DNA of 64,000 nucleotides from Lachnospiraceae bacterium. GTDB taxonomy: Bacteria; Bacillota; Clostridia; Lachnospirales; Lachnospiraceae. Made by a program: the position numbers and the translations under genes. How positions within the stretch are numbered: position 1 is the stretch's first letter; each line of letters opens with the position of its first letter. The stretch covers positions 34,893 to 98,892 of the forward strand of contig JAFZOW010000061.1 in NCBI GenBank assembly GCA_017552715.1, read 5' to 3'. Below are positions 62,437 through 64,000 of this stretch, piece after piece. Under the pieces are notes generated by a model, which was not told the origin of the DNA, did not search any database, and was given only the letters and a program-made list of their open reading frames with translations.

Positions 62437-62445
62437 ATTTCTTTA

Positions 62446-63000
62446 TTATTTCTTCTTGGGTGCAGCCGGCTTCTTTGCAGCGGGCTTTGCAGCAGCCTTG
62501 GGAGCCTCGGCCTTCTTCTCGGCAGCCTTGGGTGCTTCAGCCTTCTTCTCAGCAGCCTTTGCAGGCTCGGCCTTCTTTGCGGGCTCTGCTTTCTTGGCAG
62601 GCTCAGCCTTCTTTGCAGCGGGCTTAGCGGCAGCCTTCTTTGCAGGAGCCTTCTTAGCCGGCTCTGCTTTCTTGGCAGCGGGCTTTGCAGCAGCCTTAGC
62701 GGGAGCCTTGCTCACCATTTCCTTGATGCACACAGCAGCGGAAGCATCTCCTTCGATCTGAAGAACGCTCTCGTCAGCCTTGCCGTCAAGATAATTGATC
62801 AGATCCGTTCCGTCAACGATCACCTTGGCGTCGTGTCCGAAATACTCATAGGGAGCAACCTCAACCTTGCCGTCCCGGATACATACATAGAAAGCGCCTT
62901 CACCTTCGCCGGTGATATCAACCTGTACCGCAGCATCATACTTCGTCTTGATGTTCGCAGCCTTCTTTGCCACGTAATCTACGATCTTTTCGTACGTCAT
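62446..63000 (-). CDS. SCP2-like domain with histone-H1-like Lys/Ala/Pro tail
   Basis: 184 residues. The first ~95 (MTYEKIVDYVAKKAANIKTK, FYVCIRDGKVEVAPYEYFGH, AKVIVDGTDLINYLDGKADE) resemble the SCP2 lipid-binding fold, which appears in many Clostridia as small proteins. The last ~88 are low-complexity repeats of AKKAEPAKKAEPAK and KKAEAPKAAE type, strongly basic, like eukaryotic H1 or bacterial HctB/AlgP tails, which bind DNA or polyanions. Domain plus tail is unusual. GGAGGGAGG precedes ATG; promoter at 63062-63090. Confidence 0.8.
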   Translation of the reverse strand: MTYEKIVDYVAKKAANIKTKYDAAVQVDITGEGEGAFYVCIRDGKVEVAPYEYFGHDAKVIVDGTDLINYLDGKADESVLQIEGDASAAVCIKEMVSKAPAKAAAKPAAKKAEPAKKAPAKKAAAKPAAKKAEPAKKAEPAKKAEPAKAAEKKAEAPKAAEKKAEAPKAAAKPAAKKPAAPKKK

Positions 63001-63061
63001 CGTTAGTTTCCTCCCTCCGATTCACAGCTAAAAGAGCCTATTCATCCTCGCTCACCGTAAC

Positions 63062-63090
63062 AATATACGACTTTTCTTCTATTTCGTCAA
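63062..63090 (-). promoter_or_regulatory. Promoter of the SCP2-like gene
   Basis: Minus strand: -35 TTGACG (63085-63090), 17-base spacer, -10 TATATT (63062-63067). The leader to ATG at 63000 is about 55 bases and contains the strong ribosome site. Confidence 0.72.
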
Positions 63091-63136
63091 GTTTTTATTC
63101 CTATTTTTGTGCATTTTTTTTGCTGTGACATGCGTC

Positions 63137-63165
63137 TTGACAGAAGCTCCGCCTTACCGCATGAT
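63137..63165 (+). promoter_or_regulatory. Promoter abutting the nth start codon
   Basis: Perfect -35 TTGACA (63137-63142), 17 bases, weaker -10 CATGAT (63160-63165). ATG at 63172 begins seven bases after the -10 box, the normal place for transcription start. No clear Shine-Dalgarno. Confidence 0.55.
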
Positions 63166-63171
63166 ATAGGC

Positions 63172-63795
63172 ATGAAGAAAAAAGACATAGCCGAACTGAT
63201 AGCCAGACTGGATGCGGAATACGGCAGCGAGCTGCCCTGCTACCTGGAATACGAGACTCCCTGGCAGCTGCTGATCGCCACGATCCTGAGCGCCCAGTGT
63301 ACCGATGCCCGGGTGAACCTGGTGACCCGGGATCTGTTCCGCAAATATACTTCCGTGGACGCTTTTGCGGAAGCGGAACTGAAGGAACTGGAAAAGGATA
63401 TCCATTCCACCGGCTTCTACCATAACAAAGCCAAAAACATCATCGCCTGCTGCCGCCGGCTGCGGGATGACTACAAGGGAGAAGTGCCTTCGGACATAGA
63501 TGCCCTTACTTCCCTTCCCGGCGTGGGCCGCAAGACCGCCAATGTGATACGGGGAAATATCTTTCATATCCCTTCGGTAGTGGTAGACACCCACGTGGGC
63601 CGAATCGCCCGCCGGCTGGGGCTCACAAAGCACGAGGATCCGGAGAAGGTGGAATATGACCTTATGAAAAAGCTTCCGGAGGATCACTGGATCCTCTGCA
63701 ATATCCAGCTCATCGCCCTGGGACGGAGCATCTGCACCGCCCGCTCCCCGAAATGCGAGGAATGTTTTCTCAAGGACCTGTGCAAAAAATCTTAA
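63172..63795 (+). CDS. nth: Endonuclease III
   Basis: 207 residues from ATG at 63172 (MKKKDIAELIARLD is the family start; the frame extends upstream to 63109). It removes oxidised pyrimidines and nicks the strand. The helix-hairpin-helix LPGVGRKTANVIRGN carries the catalytic Lys, VVDTHVGRIARRLGL the catalytic Asp, and the C-terminal Fe-S loop is C-x6-C-x2-C-x5-C (CTARSPKCEECFLKDLC). TILSAQCTDARVN is diagnostic. It has its own promoter and is monocistronic in view. Confidence 0.96.
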   Translation: MKKKDIAELIARLDAEYGSELPCYLEYETPWQLLIATILSAQCTDARVNLVTRDLFRKYTSVDAFAEAELKELEKDIHSTGFYHNKAKNIIACCRRLRDDYKGEVPSDIDALTSLPGVGRKTANVIRGNIFHIPSVVVDTHVGRIARRLGLTKHEDPEKVEYDLMKKLPEDHWILCNIQLIALGRSICTARSPKCEECFLKDLCKKS

Positions 63796-64000
63796 TGATC
63801 TGACGCAGAATGGATCGTCATATTCGAGACAGAGGAAAATAAAAAGGGCAGGGTCAAAACCCAATGTTATTAAGTTAAGATAACAGAAGGAAGAGTTCTA
63901 TATCATAAGTGATATAGGGCTCTTTTTTTTATAAAAAAGCTTGACATGTAGGTCAGAATGTGCGGCCGCTTTCGCTACTGATTGTATTTATGAGGTAGCG
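63796..64000. other. Right-end non-coding stretch, possible insertion-sequence end
   Basis: 205 bases without a supported gene. It holds CCCAATGTTATTAAGTTAAG then ATAACA, an inverted TGTTAT/ATAACA pair, the terminator hairpin at 63892-63930, and TTGACA at 63941. Such a motif plus terminator ahead of a promoter resembles transposon ends that block incoming transcription; the transposase would be beyond the window. Confidence 0.35.
63892..63930 (+). terminator. Terminator hairpin
   Basis: AGAGTTCTATATCA, loop TAAG, TGATATAGGGCTCT then eight T: a 14-pair stem with two G-T wobbles. It can end transcription from nth or insulate whatever lies to the right. Confidence 0.82.

Noticed and set aside
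62425-63006. Leu/Ser/Gly-rich plus-strand frames across the SCP2-like gene
   Set aside because: They mirror the low-complexity Lys/Ala tail coded on the minus strand and have no ribosome-site support.
63590-63610. CCCACGTGGG as a parS-like site
   Set aside because: It lies inside nth at the conserved DTHVGR codons and does not match the flanks of the parS palindrome.

Overview
The window looks like chromosome of a motile, moderately GC-rich Clostridia species, most likely a Lachnospiraceae member. I infer this from gene content alone: a CheV-type chemotaxis protein and a YjfB-type motility protein, the parB / DUF4446 / serS neighbourhood, an FtsEX / M23 hydrolase / CtpA cell-wall block, DUF3048 and DUF1858 proteins, and strong Shine-Dalgarno sites with sigma-A type promoters. 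I see no phage, CRISPR array or intact transposon. One possible insertion-sequence end lies at the far right edge.

Left third (1-27,026): surface polysaccharide. A promoter at 20160-20188 starts a tightly packed minus-strand operon. In order of transcription it holds a 900-residue membrane-anchored GH25 muramidase, rfbB, rfbA, a second GH25-like protein lacking key active-site acids, rfbC, an O-antigen type ABC exporter (permease, and ATPase with a Wzt-like C-terminal domain), a 1226-residue methyltransferase/kinase-like/glycosyltransferase fusion, two more multi-domain glycosyltransferases, then prmA, rsmE, a cysteine desulfurase and a sensor histidine kinase cut by the window edge. Seven consecutive junctions are 4-base ATGA/GTGA overlaps. 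To its right are manC, a DPM1-like glycosyltransferase, and a gmd-rmd-AraC operon for GDP-D-rhamnose in which gmd carries an in-frame stop. The cell would therefore make dTDP-L-rhamnose (rfbD is not in the window) and perhaps GDP-D-rhamnose. The fusion protein beside a Wzt-type exporter suggests an export route in which the chain end is capped, like E. coli O9a WbdD/Wzt but in a presumed Gram-positive cell.

Middle (27,030-45,234): cell envelope and signalling. A CdaR-like regulator, ftsE (with a long N-terminal extension), ftsX, an EnvC/PcsB-like M23 protein and ctpA form one operon. Next come a YjfB motility protein behind a repeat-bearing leader, a CheV / CaxA-type antiporter / CPBP protease operon, a D,D-carboxypeptidase, a displaced parA (soj) fused by overlap to an acyltransferase-3 gene, an orphan radical SAM/SPASM protein, an EAL phosphodiesterase, a lipoprotein and a CPA2 antiporter.

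Right third (45,245-64,000): informational and household genes. These include a DUF3048 lipoprotein, tRNA-Arg(CCU), serS, a DUF4446 protein, parB, mnmG, a second EAL phosphodiesterase, tRNA-Cys, trmO, ileS, an aminotransferase, an Lrp regulator, a YoaR-like membrane protein, a 35-residue membrane peptide, a ribokinase-like protein lacking the catalytic Asp, a DUF1858 protein, an SCP2-like protein with a histone-H1-like tail, and nth.

Themes beyond the gene list: several genes whose promoters leave almost no 5' leader (candidate leaderless mRNAs), divergent pairs sharing a -35 box or a Shine-Dalgarno palindrome, a two-copy palindromic intergenic repeat, and a tRNA whose leader is a perfect complement of its own 5' end. 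All functional calls come from reading motifs; no database search was possible.
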